8,934 nucleotides of DNA from positions 1 to 8,934 of the forward strand of contig NJEF01000064.1 in NCBI GenBank assembly GCA_002255065.1, in the 5' to 3' direction. This document shows, one piece after another, positions 1 through 6,999 of this stretch. This DNA comes from Desulfurococcales archaeon ex4484_204 (lineage in GTDB: Archaea > Thermoproteota > Thermoprotei_A > Sulfolobales > NBVN01). The position numbers and the translations under genes are program-made. The notes beneath the pieces are model-generated. The model was not told the origin of the DNA. It searched no databases and saw nothing but the letters and a program-made list of their open reading frames with translations. Position 1 is the stretch's first letter. Every line of letters begins with the position of its first letter.

Positions 1-1199
1 AACCTATCAGCTACCCTAACCCTGCCAACCTGGCCTACCACCTCACCCCCCTCAACTAGTAGGGCAGCGTCCCTGCTAACGGTTGAGAATATCCCTTCAG
101 CGTAGTTCTGCAGCCTAGTGTACCAGTTGTTGGTTATGATGACCCCCCTCCCAAGCTCCCTAACCATTTCTTCCTCCCCGTAATCACCCGGCGCTATCTC
201 TATGTTCCATGGGTGGGGGGAGATCCAGCCTGCGTTACCTGTTGTGGATGCCTTCATCTTAGCAGCTGTCTTGCTGTTGTGGAGGAGGCCTGCAAGCACG
301 CCCCTAGATATTATCGGCTTGTTAAAGGTCTGAACCCCCTCATCATCGAAGGACGCAGAGCCAGATAGCTCAACGTTCCTCGGCTCATCTATCAGGGTGA
401 AGGCCTCTGAGCCCACTCTATCCCCTATCGCGCGCTTCATGAACATCGAGAACCCCATTATTATGTGGAGGGCCGAGGCCATGAACGCTACGTAGTTCAT
501 TAGGTTCCCGACGACTAGGGGTGACAGGACCACGTCGTACCTCCCGGGAGTGAAGCCAGCCTTCCTACCAGCCTTAACAGCTAGCTCCCCAGCCTTCCTA
601 CCGACCTCCTCAACCCTACCGATATCTACGTGCCTCGAGCCGTAAGCCCAGTGACCGCTGTACTCCCCCTTAAAAGCCCTTAAGTAGGCCTCAACCTCCG
701 TCCCCTCCTCAAAGCCCTCGAAACCCGTTGATATAACTAACGCCTTCCTAGCAACCCCCAGCTTAAGGACCCCTGCAACCCTATCCACCCCCTCATCCAG
801 CGAGGCGCTGATCATTCTCTCAGCTAGGGGCCTCGGGTTCTCCATGTACTTGAGGACCCCGCTATCGACCGTGCCCTTAAGGGACTCGTAGCCCTGGGGC
901 TTAGGTAGGGGTGCGTACAGCTCCGACTCCTTAACCTTATCTGAGTACCTATATATCTCCTCAGCAACCTTCAAGATGTCCTCGATATTGCTTACTGAGA
1001 CCTCTAGCTCGAAAACCCTCCTATCCCTAGCTAGGTAGAGGCCCACGTCGCTCCCAATCCATGACTGAACAATGCTCGGCTCGCTGTTCCACAGCTTAAC
1101 CATTACGTAGTTCTTAGAGGTGACCATTACGGCGACCTCGTCGAACTTCCCGCTTAAGGACCTCATAGCCCTCCTACCCAGTTCAACGATCTCGGCCAT
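1..1199 (-). CDS. pmbA: TldE/PmbA, non-catalytic-type subunit of the TldD/TldE metallopeptidase (3' end cut by window edge)
   Basis: Partner subunit of TldD. In the known family, TldD and TldE (PmbA) form a heterodimeric cytoplasmic metallopeptidase that trims unfolded peptides; in bacteria it matures microcin B17 and degrades the CcdA antitoxin. I translated 399 residues from an ATG at 1199, open to the left edge; family members are usually about 430-450 residues, so a few dozen C-terminal residues are missing. Family marks seen: SASFDDEGV around 281-289, LLHNSKTA around 305-312, and TNNWYTRLQNYAEG around 356-369. The HExxxH zinc motif of TldD is absent, as expected for TldE. The ATG overlaps the tldD stop by one base (TGATG on the minus strand), which points to translational coupling and balanced production of the two subunits. 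The start is fixed by this overlap. Assignment is strong; exact peptide substrates in archaea are not known from this sequence. Confidence 0.93.
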   Translation of the reverse strand, partial: MAEIVELGRRAMRSLSGKFDEVAVMVTSKNYVMVKLWNSEPSIVQSWIGSDVGLYLARDRRVFELEVSVSNIEDILKVAEEIYRYSDKVKESELYAPLPKPQGYESLKGTVDSGVLKYMENPRPLAERMISASLDEGVDRVAGVLKLGVARKALVISTGFEGFEEGTEVEAYLRAFKGEYSGHWAYGSRHVDIGRVEEVGRKAGELAVKAGRKAGFTPGRYDVVLSPLVVGNLMNYVAFMASALHIIMGFSMFMKRAIGDRVGSEAFTLIDEPRNVELSGSASFDDEGVQTFNKPIISRGVLAGLLHNSKTAAKMKASTTGNAGWISPHPWNIEIAPGDYGEEEMVRELGRGVIITNNWYTRLQNYAEGIFSTVSRDAALLVEGGEVVGQVGRVRVADR

Positions 1200-2647
1200 C
1201 ACCTAACCACCCCCAACCTAACCTTTGAAACCCTGATGTTGGGGCCCCCGAACCACACGGGGACACCCTGAGCTGGCTCCCCCTTACCGCACATTCCCGG
1301 GAAGAACTTGAGGTTCCTATCAACACCTGTAACCCTGCTGTACAGGCCCTTAGTAGTTATCTCCAGGACAGGGTTCTTAACGGGCTCAGCTAGCTCCCCA
1401 TTCCTTATCATGTAGGCCTCGAGCCCTACGTACCTCTGGTTCCACCTAACGTCGTCTATGTTCCACTCCATGTAGGACTTAATGTAAACACCTTGACTTA
1501 TGTCCTCGATGAGCTCCTCAAAGCCCATGTCCCCGGGCTTGAAGTAGGTGTTGCTCATCCTTATAATGGGCTCTGACGCGTAGTCCATAGCCCTAGCAGC
1601 GCCGTTGCTGCCGACCCCGAACACCCTGCCCGTGTGCCTGTTGTGAAGGGCCTCGTAGATAACCCCGTCCCTGTAAAGGTATCTAGGCCTCGCCGGGACG
1701 GCCTCATCATCGAATAGGTAGTAGCCGTAGCTACCCGGCACCGTCGGGTCCTCAACAACTGTTACCAGCTCGGACCCTACCCTGTAGCTCCCGACCATGC
1801 CCGGCTTAACGTAGGACTCCCCTGCCTGGGCAGCCTCCCTACCAAGGATCCTGTCTGCCTCCATTGGGTGGCCTGCCGACTCATGGACTAGTAGCCCGAC
1901 CACCTCAGGCCCTAGGACTACGTCGACCTCCTCCTTAGGGGGCTCGACGCCCTTAATGAGAACCCTCTCCAGGTTCCTGACCTCCTCCCTAACCTCGTCC
2001 ACAGGTCTCCAGGAGCTGACCCACTCAGGCCCTCCTGAAGCGCCCCACTCAATAACCCTCTGAATACTGCCCCTCTGCTGATGCATTAGTATGAAGTTTA
2101 GCATTATGAACACCCTGGGAACCTTAGAGGCTACGTACCCGCCGTCGCTAGTAACTATAAGCTTTTCCTGGACGTGGTCCTCGAATGTATAGGTAGTTAC
2201 CGCGACGCCCACCTCCTTAACGGACGTCACGACAGCCTTGTGGAGCTCCGAGCCCAGCACTATCCTGTCCTCCACGCTGAAGTCCTCCAAGGACTTCTTG
2301 GGGATGACCTCGTAGCTAGCCCTGCCAACCCTGTCATCGCTGAACTCTATCGGGCTCCTCTTAAGGGGGGCTAAGGCCCTAGCCCTAGACACAGCTATCT
2401 CGGCAGCCCTGCTGAGCCCCTCCCTAGTTAGCTCGTTGGTCGACGCGAAGCCTAAGGAGCCGTTAACTATGACCCTAATACCGACGCCCTCGCTAACCCC
2501 CTTCCCAACACCGATGACGTTCCCCTCCCTCATAACGGTCTCGGTAGCTACGTCCCTCTGGTACCTCACCTCAACGTATTTAGCGCCTAGGGACGACGCC
2601 CTGGATATGGCGCCGTGTAGAAGGCTCTCATCTATCGTAACGCTCAC
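1199..2647 (-). CDS. tldD: TldD zinc metallopeptidase, catalytic subunit
   Basis: Catalytic subunit of the TldD/TldE peptidase, 482 residues, close to the family's usual 450-480. The zinc site is HESAGH at residues 255-260, inside the family block LLVHESAGHPMEADRILG. Further conserved blocks are FDDEAVPA near 317-324, the run RMSNTYFKPGD near 363-373, and the C-terminal CGKGEPAQGVPVWFGGP stretch. No signal peptide or membrane segment is seen, so it should be cytoplasmic. The start is a GTG directly after an in-frame TAG, so no longer reading is possible, and no methionine lies close downstream. A TATA-like box is centred about 27 bases upstream of the GTG, which would put transcription start at or near the start codon and suggests a leaderless message. 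It is followed by pmbA with a one-base overlap and preceded, after 33 bases, by a small cysteine-containing gene and iorBA. Confidence 0.96.
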   Translation of the reverse strand: MSVTIDESLLHGAISRASSLGAKYVEVRYQRDVATETVMREGNVIGVGKGVSEGVGIRVIVNGSLGFASTNELTREGLSRAAEIAVSRARALAPLKRSPIEFSDDRVGRASYEVIPKKSLEDFSVEDRIVLGSELHKAVVTSVKEVGVAVTTYTFEDHVQEKLIVTSDGGYVASKVPRVFIMLNFILMHQQRGSIQRVIEWGASGGPEWVSSWRPVDEVREEVRNLERVLIKGVEPPKEEVDVVLGPEVVGLLVHESAGHPMEADRILGREAAQAGESYVKPGMVGSYRVGSELVTVVEDPTVPGSYGYYLFDDEAVPARPRYLYRDGVIYEALHNRHTGRVFGVGSNGAARAMDYASEPIIRMSNTYFKPGDMGFEELIEDISQGVYIKSYMEWNIDDVRWNQRYVGLEAYMIRNGELAEPVKNPVLEITTKGLYSRVTGVDRNLKFFPGMCGKGEPAQGVPVWFGGPNIRVSKVRLGVVR

Positions 2648-2670
2648 CTAAGAGGTATCTGAGGGGTTAG

Positions 2671-2683
2671 ATATAACCTTTCA
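2671..2683 (-). promoter_or_regulatory. Probable TATA box and BRE for tldD-pmbA (leaderless)
   Basis: On the minus strand the 33-base gap before tldD reads AAAGGTTATAT, with the TATA-like GGTTATAT at 2671-2678 and a purine-rich BRE-like stretch just upstream, reaching into the stop codon of the previous gene. The box centre lies about 27 bases from the GTG of tldD. Archaeal TATA boxes normally sit 25-27 bases before the transcription start, so transcription would begin at about the first base of the start codon. No Shine-Dalgarno separate from the start is visible, which fits. Inferred from spacing and composition only. Confidence 0.55.
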
Positions 2684-3124
2684 ACACCGCCTTAACAGCT
2701 TAGCAACCCTGCTTAAGTACCTCGAGGCCTTAACAGCCTCGCACGGCACCTCAACAACCCTGCCCCCCTCAATGACGAAGTGCCTGCGCCTAACCGGGGG
2801 ATTCCCGAGGACCTTGAAGACCTCTTCAACCATGTAGTGAAGCTGGACGCAGTGGAGGGATCCATCAACTGTTAGCACCGATACCTCCTCGTAGTCCCCC
2901 CTAGCGAGCACGCCGGCTAGCTTAAACCCCACCTTATTGACGTGCTCCTCCTCCAAGCACGCGCTGAGGACTGCGTACCCGTTGCTGAAAGGCTTGAGGG
3001 CATCGGGATGCTCCACCTCGACGCACCTACCAATGATTAACAGCTTCCTCCTATCCCTAAACAGCCTGGACTTAGCGTTCACATTAATTAGCTCCGGGAA
3101 CGCGTACGGAGTCAAGAACTCCAC
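2681..3124 (-). CDS. Unrecognised 147-residue cysteine-containing protein between iorB and tldD
   Basis: I do not recognise this family with certainty. The gene is real: its codon use matches the neighbours (AGG, GTT, CTT rich), and it sits snugly in the minus-strand series, 17 bases after iorB and 33 before tldD. The product is soluble-looking, with no signal peptide or membrane helix. Cysteines fall at 34, 56, 92, 128 and 147; the most striking patch is DGSLHCVQLHYMVEE at 87-101, where a cysteine is flanked by histidines (H91-C92 and H96). This may be a metal, iron-sulfur or redox site, but the cysteines are not spaced as in a ferredoxin. The C-terminus (PCEAVKASRYLSRVAKLLRR) is basic and probably helical. 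The start is GTG at 3124; the next in-frame start codon, a TTG at codon 4, would also be possible. The position next to a ferredoxin-linked oxidoreductase makes a redox role plausible, no more than that. Confidence 0.8.
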   Translation of the reverse strand: MEFLTPYAFPELINVNAKSRLFRDRRKLLIIGRCVEVEHPDALKPFSNGYAVLSACLEEEHVNKVGFKLAGVLARGDYEEVSVLTVDGSLHCVQLHYMVEEVFKVLGNPPVRRRHFVIEGGRVVEVPCEAVKASRYLSRVAKLLRRC

Positions 3125-3127
3125 CTT

Positions 3128-3133
3128 AAAAAA
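3128..3133 (-). terminator. Possible U-tract attenuating terminator after iorB
   Basis: The 17-base gap between iorB and the 147-residue gene contains a run of six T on the minus strand, directly after CCC and before the next GTG. Archaeal intrinsic termination relies on U-rich tracts and needs no hairpin, so partial termination here could lower expression of the downstream genes. The run is short and the genes are otherwise tightly packed, so this is weak. Confidence 0.22.
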
Positions 3134-3141
3134 GGGTTAAC

Positions 3142-3768
3142 CTACTTAAGGGCTCTATCAGCTACCTCGTAGCCCATGTTGAACGCCTTAACGTTTACCT
3201 CAACCCACCTCTTAGGAACCCTCTTCTTCACGGCCTCTACGAGGACTTCCCTATCGAACGGGGTCTCCGCACCCTCAATGACCCTGGAGAAGGCCCCTAG
3301 CACCGCTACGTTCATCGCCCTAGAAGTGCCCGCCTTCTCGGCGAGGGCTGTGAAGTCGTGTGCTACAACGACCCCGCCGAGCCTCCTTAAAGCATCAACG
3401 ATCCTGTCGACGGGGGGGTAGGCGGCAACCCCAACATTCACATCTATTGGGTAGACCCTCCTCGTGTTAATCACTACAACCCCCTCAGGCTTTAGATACG
3501 TTAACCCCCTCCTAAGCCCCTCAAGGGGCTCTAGGGCTAGCAGGGCATCGGCCTCATCCTCCATTAGCAGGGGGCTATGAATCTCCTCCCCGACCTTAAC
3601 GTGTGAGTGAACAGCTCCTCCCCTCATCGCGGCCCCGTACGTCTCACCTATCCTTACGTGCAGGCCCCTCATGAGTGCCGCGTCCCCTATGATCCTCGAA
3701 AGCATGACGGTGCCCTGGCCGCCTACCCCTGCGATCATTATGTAGTACGCCTTAACCACCTCAACCAC
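3142..3768 (-). CDS. iorB: Indolepyruvate ferredoxin oxidoreductase, beta subunit
   Basis: Small subunit of the IOR complex, which converts aryl pyruvates plus CoA to aryl-acetyl-CoA and CO2 while reducing ferredoxin. At 208 residues it is of normal length and consists of the single pyruvate-ferredoxin-oxidoreductase gamma-type domain. Visible marks are the N-terminal nucleotide/CoA-type loop AGVGGQGTVMLSRIIGDAA at about 13-31, the block GETYGAAMRGGAVHSHV at 41-57, and ALAEKAGTSRAMNVAVLGA in the C-terminal half. There are no cysteine clusters, as expected, since these lie in IorA. The GTG start lies three bases after the iorA stop, so the subunits should be co-translated; a GTG at codon 4 and an ATG at codon 11 are alternatives, with the ATG very close to the conserved loop. 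A cytoplasmic heterodimer or higher assembly with IorA is expected from the family. Confidence 0.95.
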   Translation of the reverse strand: MVEVVKAYYIMIAGVGGQGTVMLSRIIGDAALMRGLHVRIGETYGAAMRGGAVHSHVKVGEEIHSPLLMEDEADALLALEPLEGLRRGLTYLKPEGVVVINTRRVYPIDVNVGVAAYPPVDRIVDALRRLGGVVVAHDFTALAEKAGTSRAMNVAVLGAFSRVIEGAETPFDREVLVEAVKKRVPKRWVEVNVKAFNMGYEVADRALK

Positions 3769-3771
3769 CCC

Positions 3772-5835
3772 CTAACCTACGTAGTCCCTCAACGTCTTAC
3801 CCTTAACCGATGGCACTATCGCGTTGACGGGGCATACCTGGGCGCAGAGGCCGCACGCTACACACAGCACGGGGTCTATGAATGCCTTACCCCTCTCCCT
3901 ATCCCACCCAACAGCTGGGCACCCTAGCTGGACGCACAGCCTACACCCTACGCACCTACCCTCATCGACTACGTAGGTAGCTAGCTCCTTACCCTCCCTA
4001 GTAAGCCTCCTAACAACCTGGAGTATGCACTCCCTCCTAGCAACTACTAGGGTGGGGACCCCCTTCTCAACAGACGTCTCTATGGCTTCAAGTATCGCTT
4101 TCTCTACCTCCTTAACGTTGTATGGGTCGACAACCCATACGTGCTCAACCCCTAGGGACCTAGCAACGTCCTCAACCCTAAACCTCCTAGCTGGCTCGAG
4201 GGTCGCCGTCACGCCGGACGCAGGGGATGGCTGGTGCCCGGTCATAGCGGTCCACGCGTTGTCCAAGACGATGAAGGTTATAGCCGCCTTATTGTAGACC
4301 GCGTTAGCTATTGCCGGCATGCAGGCGTGGAAGAACGTTGAGTCCCCAGCAACAGCAACTATCGGGCCGTCCCTGTAGCCGGCGTGGAACTCCCCCTGAG
4401 CAACCCCTATACCGCCGCCCATAATGTAGTTGGTGTCGAGTATCTCGTACGGGTTGTTAAACATAACCCTCCTCGACTCCCTAGCCTCACCCGCCTCGAT
4501 CTCCTTAGCGAAGATCCCGTAGCCCCCCTGCTCGTAACACCCTATATCCCCGTTAACTATCCAGACACCCTTCATCCTGCCCCTAAACTTCGAGATAGCC
4601 TTTATCAACGCGAACCTAAGGCCCCAGTACGTACCTAGGTGCTGGCACCCGGGGCATAGAGCTGAGGACCTAGGTGCTAGTATCTTAGCTACCTCCCCCT
4701 TAACAGCCCTCCTCCCAGCAGGTATGTTGGGCGCCTCCACGCCCAGGAACCTGGCTAGGGCGTTAACTACCTGGGCTATACCCAGCTCCCCATACCTCAG
4801 TACGAGCTGCCTCCTAGTCTTACCGTAGATAGGCTTCTCAGGGCTGTACTCCTTCATGAAGGCGTAGAGCTGCTCCTCAACGAACGGATCTCCCTCCTCA
4901 ACGACGAGGATCTTGTCTACGTTATCGATTAGCTTCCTTAAGGCTTCCTCAGGCAGCGGGTACGGGGTCCCTACCTTCAAGATCCACGGCCACCCATCGG
5001 GCTTGAGCTTCGCTAGGGCGTCCTTAACGTAGGAGTAGCCGATGCCTGAAGCTACTATGCCTAGGGGGACCTCTCCCTCCTCAATCCAGTTGAACTCCGA
5101 CCTATTAACGAAGTCCTTAATCTCCTCAATCCTCTCAAGCTGCCAGGCGTGCTTAGCCGTAGGCCCTACCTTACCCCCGTACTTGAATGGGCCGTAGACG
5201 TTCCACCTAAACGGCAGCTTGTAATGCCTGTCGAAGAACACCTTATTCCTAGACCTCCTTATCTCCCCGAACTCCACGTCACCGCCTGAGTGGCATATCC
5301 TCGTTACGGACCTTAGGAACACCGGTAGCTCGAACCTCTCGCTGTAGTCGAAACCCGCCTTAGCCATGTCCTTAGCCTCCTGCTGGTCCTTAGGCTCCAG
5401 TATGAGGACCCCTACAGCCTTAGCTAGGGGCCTAGTGTCCTGCTCAGTTGATGAGTAGAAGGCGTCTGGGTCGTCGGCTGAGTATACTACGAGGCCCCCT
5501 GAAACACCCCCGTAAACCACCGTTGCGAACATGTCCATAACCCAGTTAGTCCCGGCATTCTTCATGGTCGCCATAGCCCTAGCACCAACTATCGCAGCCC
5601 CCACGGCTACGTCCAGCGCTACCTTCTCGTTTACCGACCACTCAACATGCATGCCGAAGTCCTTAGCAACCAGGGACAGGGTCTCGATGACCTCCGACGA
5701 AGGCGTGCCTGGGTAGCCCGCAACAACCTGTGCAGCAGCCTCGATAGCCCCCCTAGCCACGGCTTCGTTACCTATTAGGACAGCCCTTAACCCGGGCTGG
5801 TCCACACCAACTACGTGTTTAGGCAAGCTAATCAC
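3772..5835 (-). CDS. iorA: Indolepyruvate ferredoxin oxidoreductase, alpha subunit (TPP and 2[4Fe-4S])
   Basis: Catalytic subunit of IOR, an oxygen-sensitive enzyme acting on indolepyruvate, phenylpyruvate and hydroxyphenylpyruvate made by transamination of aromatic amino acids. The 687 residues include every expected part. The N-terminal pyrimidine-binding domain begins LIGNEAVARGAIEA at 20-33 with AGYPGTPSSEV at 39-49. The central CPGCQH motif is at 394-399. The thiamine diphosphate-binding domain has AGDST at 496-500 and LDN ending at 526. The C-terminal ferredoxin domain has two four-cysteine sets: C628, C631, C634, C639 (CxxCxxCxxxxCP) and C658, C661, C664, C668 (CxxCxxCxxxCP). All eight ligands are present. 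The GTG start at 5835 has AGGA immediately upstream. It is the first gene of the minus-strand series and is divergent from the DHH-like gene. CPGCQH replaces the more common CPGCPH, a mild variation. Confidence 0.96.
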   Translation of the reverse strand: MISLPKHVVGVDQPGLRAVLIGNEAVARGAIEAAAQVVAGYPGTPSSEVIETLSLVAKDFGMHVEWSVNEKVALDVAVGAAIVGARAMATMKNAGTNWVMDMFATVVYGGVSGGLVVYSADDPDAFYSSTEQDTRPLAKAVGVLILEPKDQQEAKDMAKAGFDYSERFELPVFLRSVTRICHSGGDVEFGEIRRSRNKVFFDRHYKLPFRWNVYGPFKYGGKVGPTAKHAWQLERIEEIKDFVNRSEFNWIEEGEVPLGIVASGIGYSYVKDALAKLKPDGWPWILKVGTPYPLPEEALRKLIDNVDKILVVEEGDPFVEEQLYAFMKEYSPEKPIYGKTRRQLVLRYGELGIAQVVNALARFLGVEAPNIPAGRRAVKGEVAKILAPRSSALCPGCQHLGTYWGLRFALIKAISKFRGRMKGVWIVNGDIGCYEQGGYGIFAKEIEAGEARESRRVMFNNPYEILDTNYIMGGGIGVAQGEFHAGYRDGPIVAVAGDSTFFHACMPAIANAVYNKAAITFIVLDNAWTAMTGHQPSPASGVTATLEPARRFRVEDVARSLGVEHVWVVDPYNVKEVEKAILEAIETSVEKGVPTLVVARRECILQVVRRLTREGKELATYVVDEGRCVGCRLCVQLGCPAVGWDRERGKAFIDPVLCVACGLCAQVCPVNAIVPSVKGKTLRDYVG

Positions 5836-5860
5836 TTCCTATGGAGTTTGCAATAAACTG

Positions 5861-5881
5861 CTTTAAAGCTTCATTTAAAAC
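5861..5881 (-). promoter_or_regulatory. Candidate TATA boxes for iorA
   Basis: On the minus strand two AT-rich boxes precede iorA: CTTTAAAG (5861-5868, palindromic) and GTTTTAAAT (5873-5881). Their centres lie roughly 30 and 42 bases before the GTG. The nearer one would give a leader of only a few bases; the farther one a leader of about 15 bases that includes the AGGA ribosome-binding sequence before the start. Which one is used cannot be decided here. Since ATTTAAAA also reads as a box on the plus strand, it could serve divergent transcription. Confidence 0.45.
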
Positions 5882-5901
5882 ACCTAAGTTAATAGCTGCC
5901 G

Positions 5902-5972
5902 GGCCTACTTAGCGCAAGGCCTTGAAGCCGTTTACGTAGTAGCGCACCTTAGGCCGTTCGCCTAAGCTGTGT
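5902..5972 (+). other. Two predicted hairpins in the iorA / DHH-like intergenic region, possible small RNA or leader
   Basis: The first hairpin pairs GGCCT (5902-5906) with AGGCC (5917-5921) around a 10-base loop. The second is stronger: CTTAGGC (5948-5954) pairs perfectly with GCCTAAG (5960-5966) around the loop CGTTC, and after one C-C mismatch five more pairs follow (5942-5946 with 5968-5972, two of them G-U). The downstream sequence 5973-5999 is T-rich (TTTATCTTTTTG), resembling an archaeal terminator. An AT-rich box at 5873-5880 could act as a plus-strand promoter. The element does not fold as a tRNA and lacks C/D boxes. It may be a small RNA, part of a 5' leader, or a fold of no function. 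The second stem overlaps the furthest-upstream GTG (5969) of the following reading frame, which argues against that GTG as the start. Confidence 0.35.
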
Positions 5973-6019
5973 CTTCATTTATCTTTTTGTACTGTTTTGG
6001 GTGTTGTTGGGTTCGTCAC

Positions 6020-6047
6020 GGTCTCCCCCGTGCAAGCTACGGGAGCC
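6020..6047 (+). promoter_or_regulatory. Hairpin that could mask the ribosome-binding site of the DHH-like gene
   Basis: CTCCC (6023-6027) can pair with GGGAG (6041-6045), extended by GG (6020-6021) with CC (6046-6047) past a bulged T. GGGAG is the best Shine-Dalgarno-like sequence before the candidate starts TTG 6056 and GTG 6059. A competing stem, CACGG (6017-6021) with CCGTG (6028-6032), would free the GGGAG. The two folds are mutually exclusive. This is a switch-like layout on paper; nothing shows that it is used. Confidence 0.27.
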
Positions 6048-6058
6048 TTTATAGTTTG

Positions 6059-6961
6059 GTGCTTCTAGACTACCTGCTGAAGTACCCAACCATTATTAGC
6101 TACCCGAGCATAGACCCAGTTATGTCCTCCTCAATCCTTAGGAGGGTGCTGGCGCTTAACGGTGTGTACACCTACGTCTTGATACCCCACGAACACGTTG
6201 TTAGGGGTATGTGTATTGGTAGGGCAACCGTTGTCGGGGTCCCCTTAGAGGCCGGGTACGAGGTGGTGGATGACATGGTCCTCATCAGCGTAGGGGGCGG
6301 CTATAGGGGGGCCTACCTAGTCGGTAGGGACCTGTCCAGGAAGCCTATTGAGGAGGTGGAGCCCGTTCCTAAGTCCTTAACGAGGTTCGTGGTTAACGTT
6401 GTTAGGCGCTACATAGGCGGGGCCTTCGACTCACTCGCGGAGCTAGCTGATGAGAGGGTTGGGGGGGAGCTCCTGCGTAAGGCGTCGGCCTACGTAACGT
6501 ACAGGCCCTCAGCCCTACACAGGATCTCGGATGCTGTCTATGAGGGGAGGGTGGACGAGGTCTTCGACTCCCTGGAGTCCCTTGCCAGGAGGTACGATGA
6601 GAGGAGGTCGGCCGTTATAGCCGACATAGTCGGCAGGGCTATAAGGATCGGGGACTTCGTGGTAACGTTCTACGGGGTGCTAACGGATGAGGAGGTCTAC
6701 GTTAGGGAGGTCTCTAGGGAGCTTCTAAGCAGGTACGGGGCTGTAGCGGTGGTCGGTGTTAGGGACCTAAACGCGCTAACCCTATCCGTTACCTGCAGGC
6801 CCGGCCACCCAGCCCTATCAAAGATTCCTAAAGTGCTTGAGGGCCTTAACTACGAGGAGGCCTCAGCATCCAGCACGTCACGCTACATAGTGTTCAAGCA
6901 CCCAAGGCCCAGGGTTACCGAGGTAATCAGGCTCTTTAAGGAGAGGCTGTTTAATACCTGA
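6059..6961 (+). CDS. Degenerate DHH/DHHA1-type protein, possibly Cdc45/RecJ-like
   Basis: The frame is open from a GTG at 5969, but its first 30 codons are T-rich, read as an odd hydrophobic cysteine-rich peptide and overlap hairpins, so I place the start at GTG 6059 (TTG 6056 also fits; GGGAG at 6041-6045). This gives about 300 residues. Near the N-terminus, YPSIDPVMSSSILRRVLALNG resembles the first DHH-family motif (hydrophobic-H-D-x-D-G-x-x-S-A) with part of the acidic set kept. The stretch SLTRFVVNVVRRYIGGAFDSLAELA fits the segment after the DHH motif, but the expected Asp-His-His appears as VLISVGGG. The C-terminal 100 residues resemble DHHA1 (AVVGVRDLNALTLSVTCRPG), again without the GGGH motif. 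Loss of metal ligands suggests a non-catalytic relative, as in archaeal Cdc45-like replication factors. This is my reading by eye; an unrelated fold remains possible. The gene ends 12 bases from the end of the opposing TnpB-like pseudogene. Confidence 0.6.
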   Translation: MLLDYLLKYPTIISYPSIDPVMSSSILRRVLALNGVYTYVLIPHEHVVRGMCIGRATVVGVPLEAGYEVVDDMVLISVGGGYRGAYLVGRDLSRKPIEEVEPVPKSLTRFVVNVVRRYIGGAFDSLAELADERVGGELLRKASAYVTYRPSALHRISDAVYEGRVDEVFDSLESLARRYDERRSAVIADIVGRAIRIGDFVVTFYGVLTDEEVYVREVSRELLSRYGAVAVVGVRDLNALTLSVTCRPGHPALSKIPKVLEGLNYEEASASSTSRYIVFKHPRPRVTEVIRLFKERLFNT

Positions 6962-6969
6962 TGCGATTC

Positions 6970-6999
6970 CGTTTTAAACGCTTTTAATTACTTGTTTTA
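6970..6999 (+). terminator. T-rich region between convergent 3' ends, likely terminator
   Basis: Just after the DHH-like stop there are three T4 runs on the plus strand (6972-6975, 6982-6985, 6995-6998) within AT-rich sequence, plus the near-palindrome CGTTTTAAACG at 6970-6980. U-rich tracts are the known archaeal intrinsic termination signal. The region overlaps the end of the opposing pseudogene, so part of its T content is simply that gene's last codons. Confidence 0.4.

Noticed and set aside
3607..3927. Plus-strand reading frame opposite iorB/iorA
   Set aside because: It is antisense to strongly supported coding sequence that includes the ferredoxin cysteines; its product resembles no protein and has no start context. 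The same holds for other frames opposite tldD, iorA and cysS (for example 2174-2374, 4025-4297, 8439-8639).
5895..5975. tRNA gene in the iorA / DHH-like gap
   Set aside because: Although GTTCG lies in a hairpin loop, there is no matching acceptor stem, and the 7-bp stem with 5-base loop does not fit a T arm; no anticodon arm can be placed.
5969..6058. N-terminal extension of the DHH-like gene from GTG 5969
   Set aside because: The 30 codons are T-rich and unlike the rest of the gene in codon use, the peptide is odd, and the GTG lies in the stem of a strong hairpin; TTG 6056 or GTG 6059 after GGGAG fits better.
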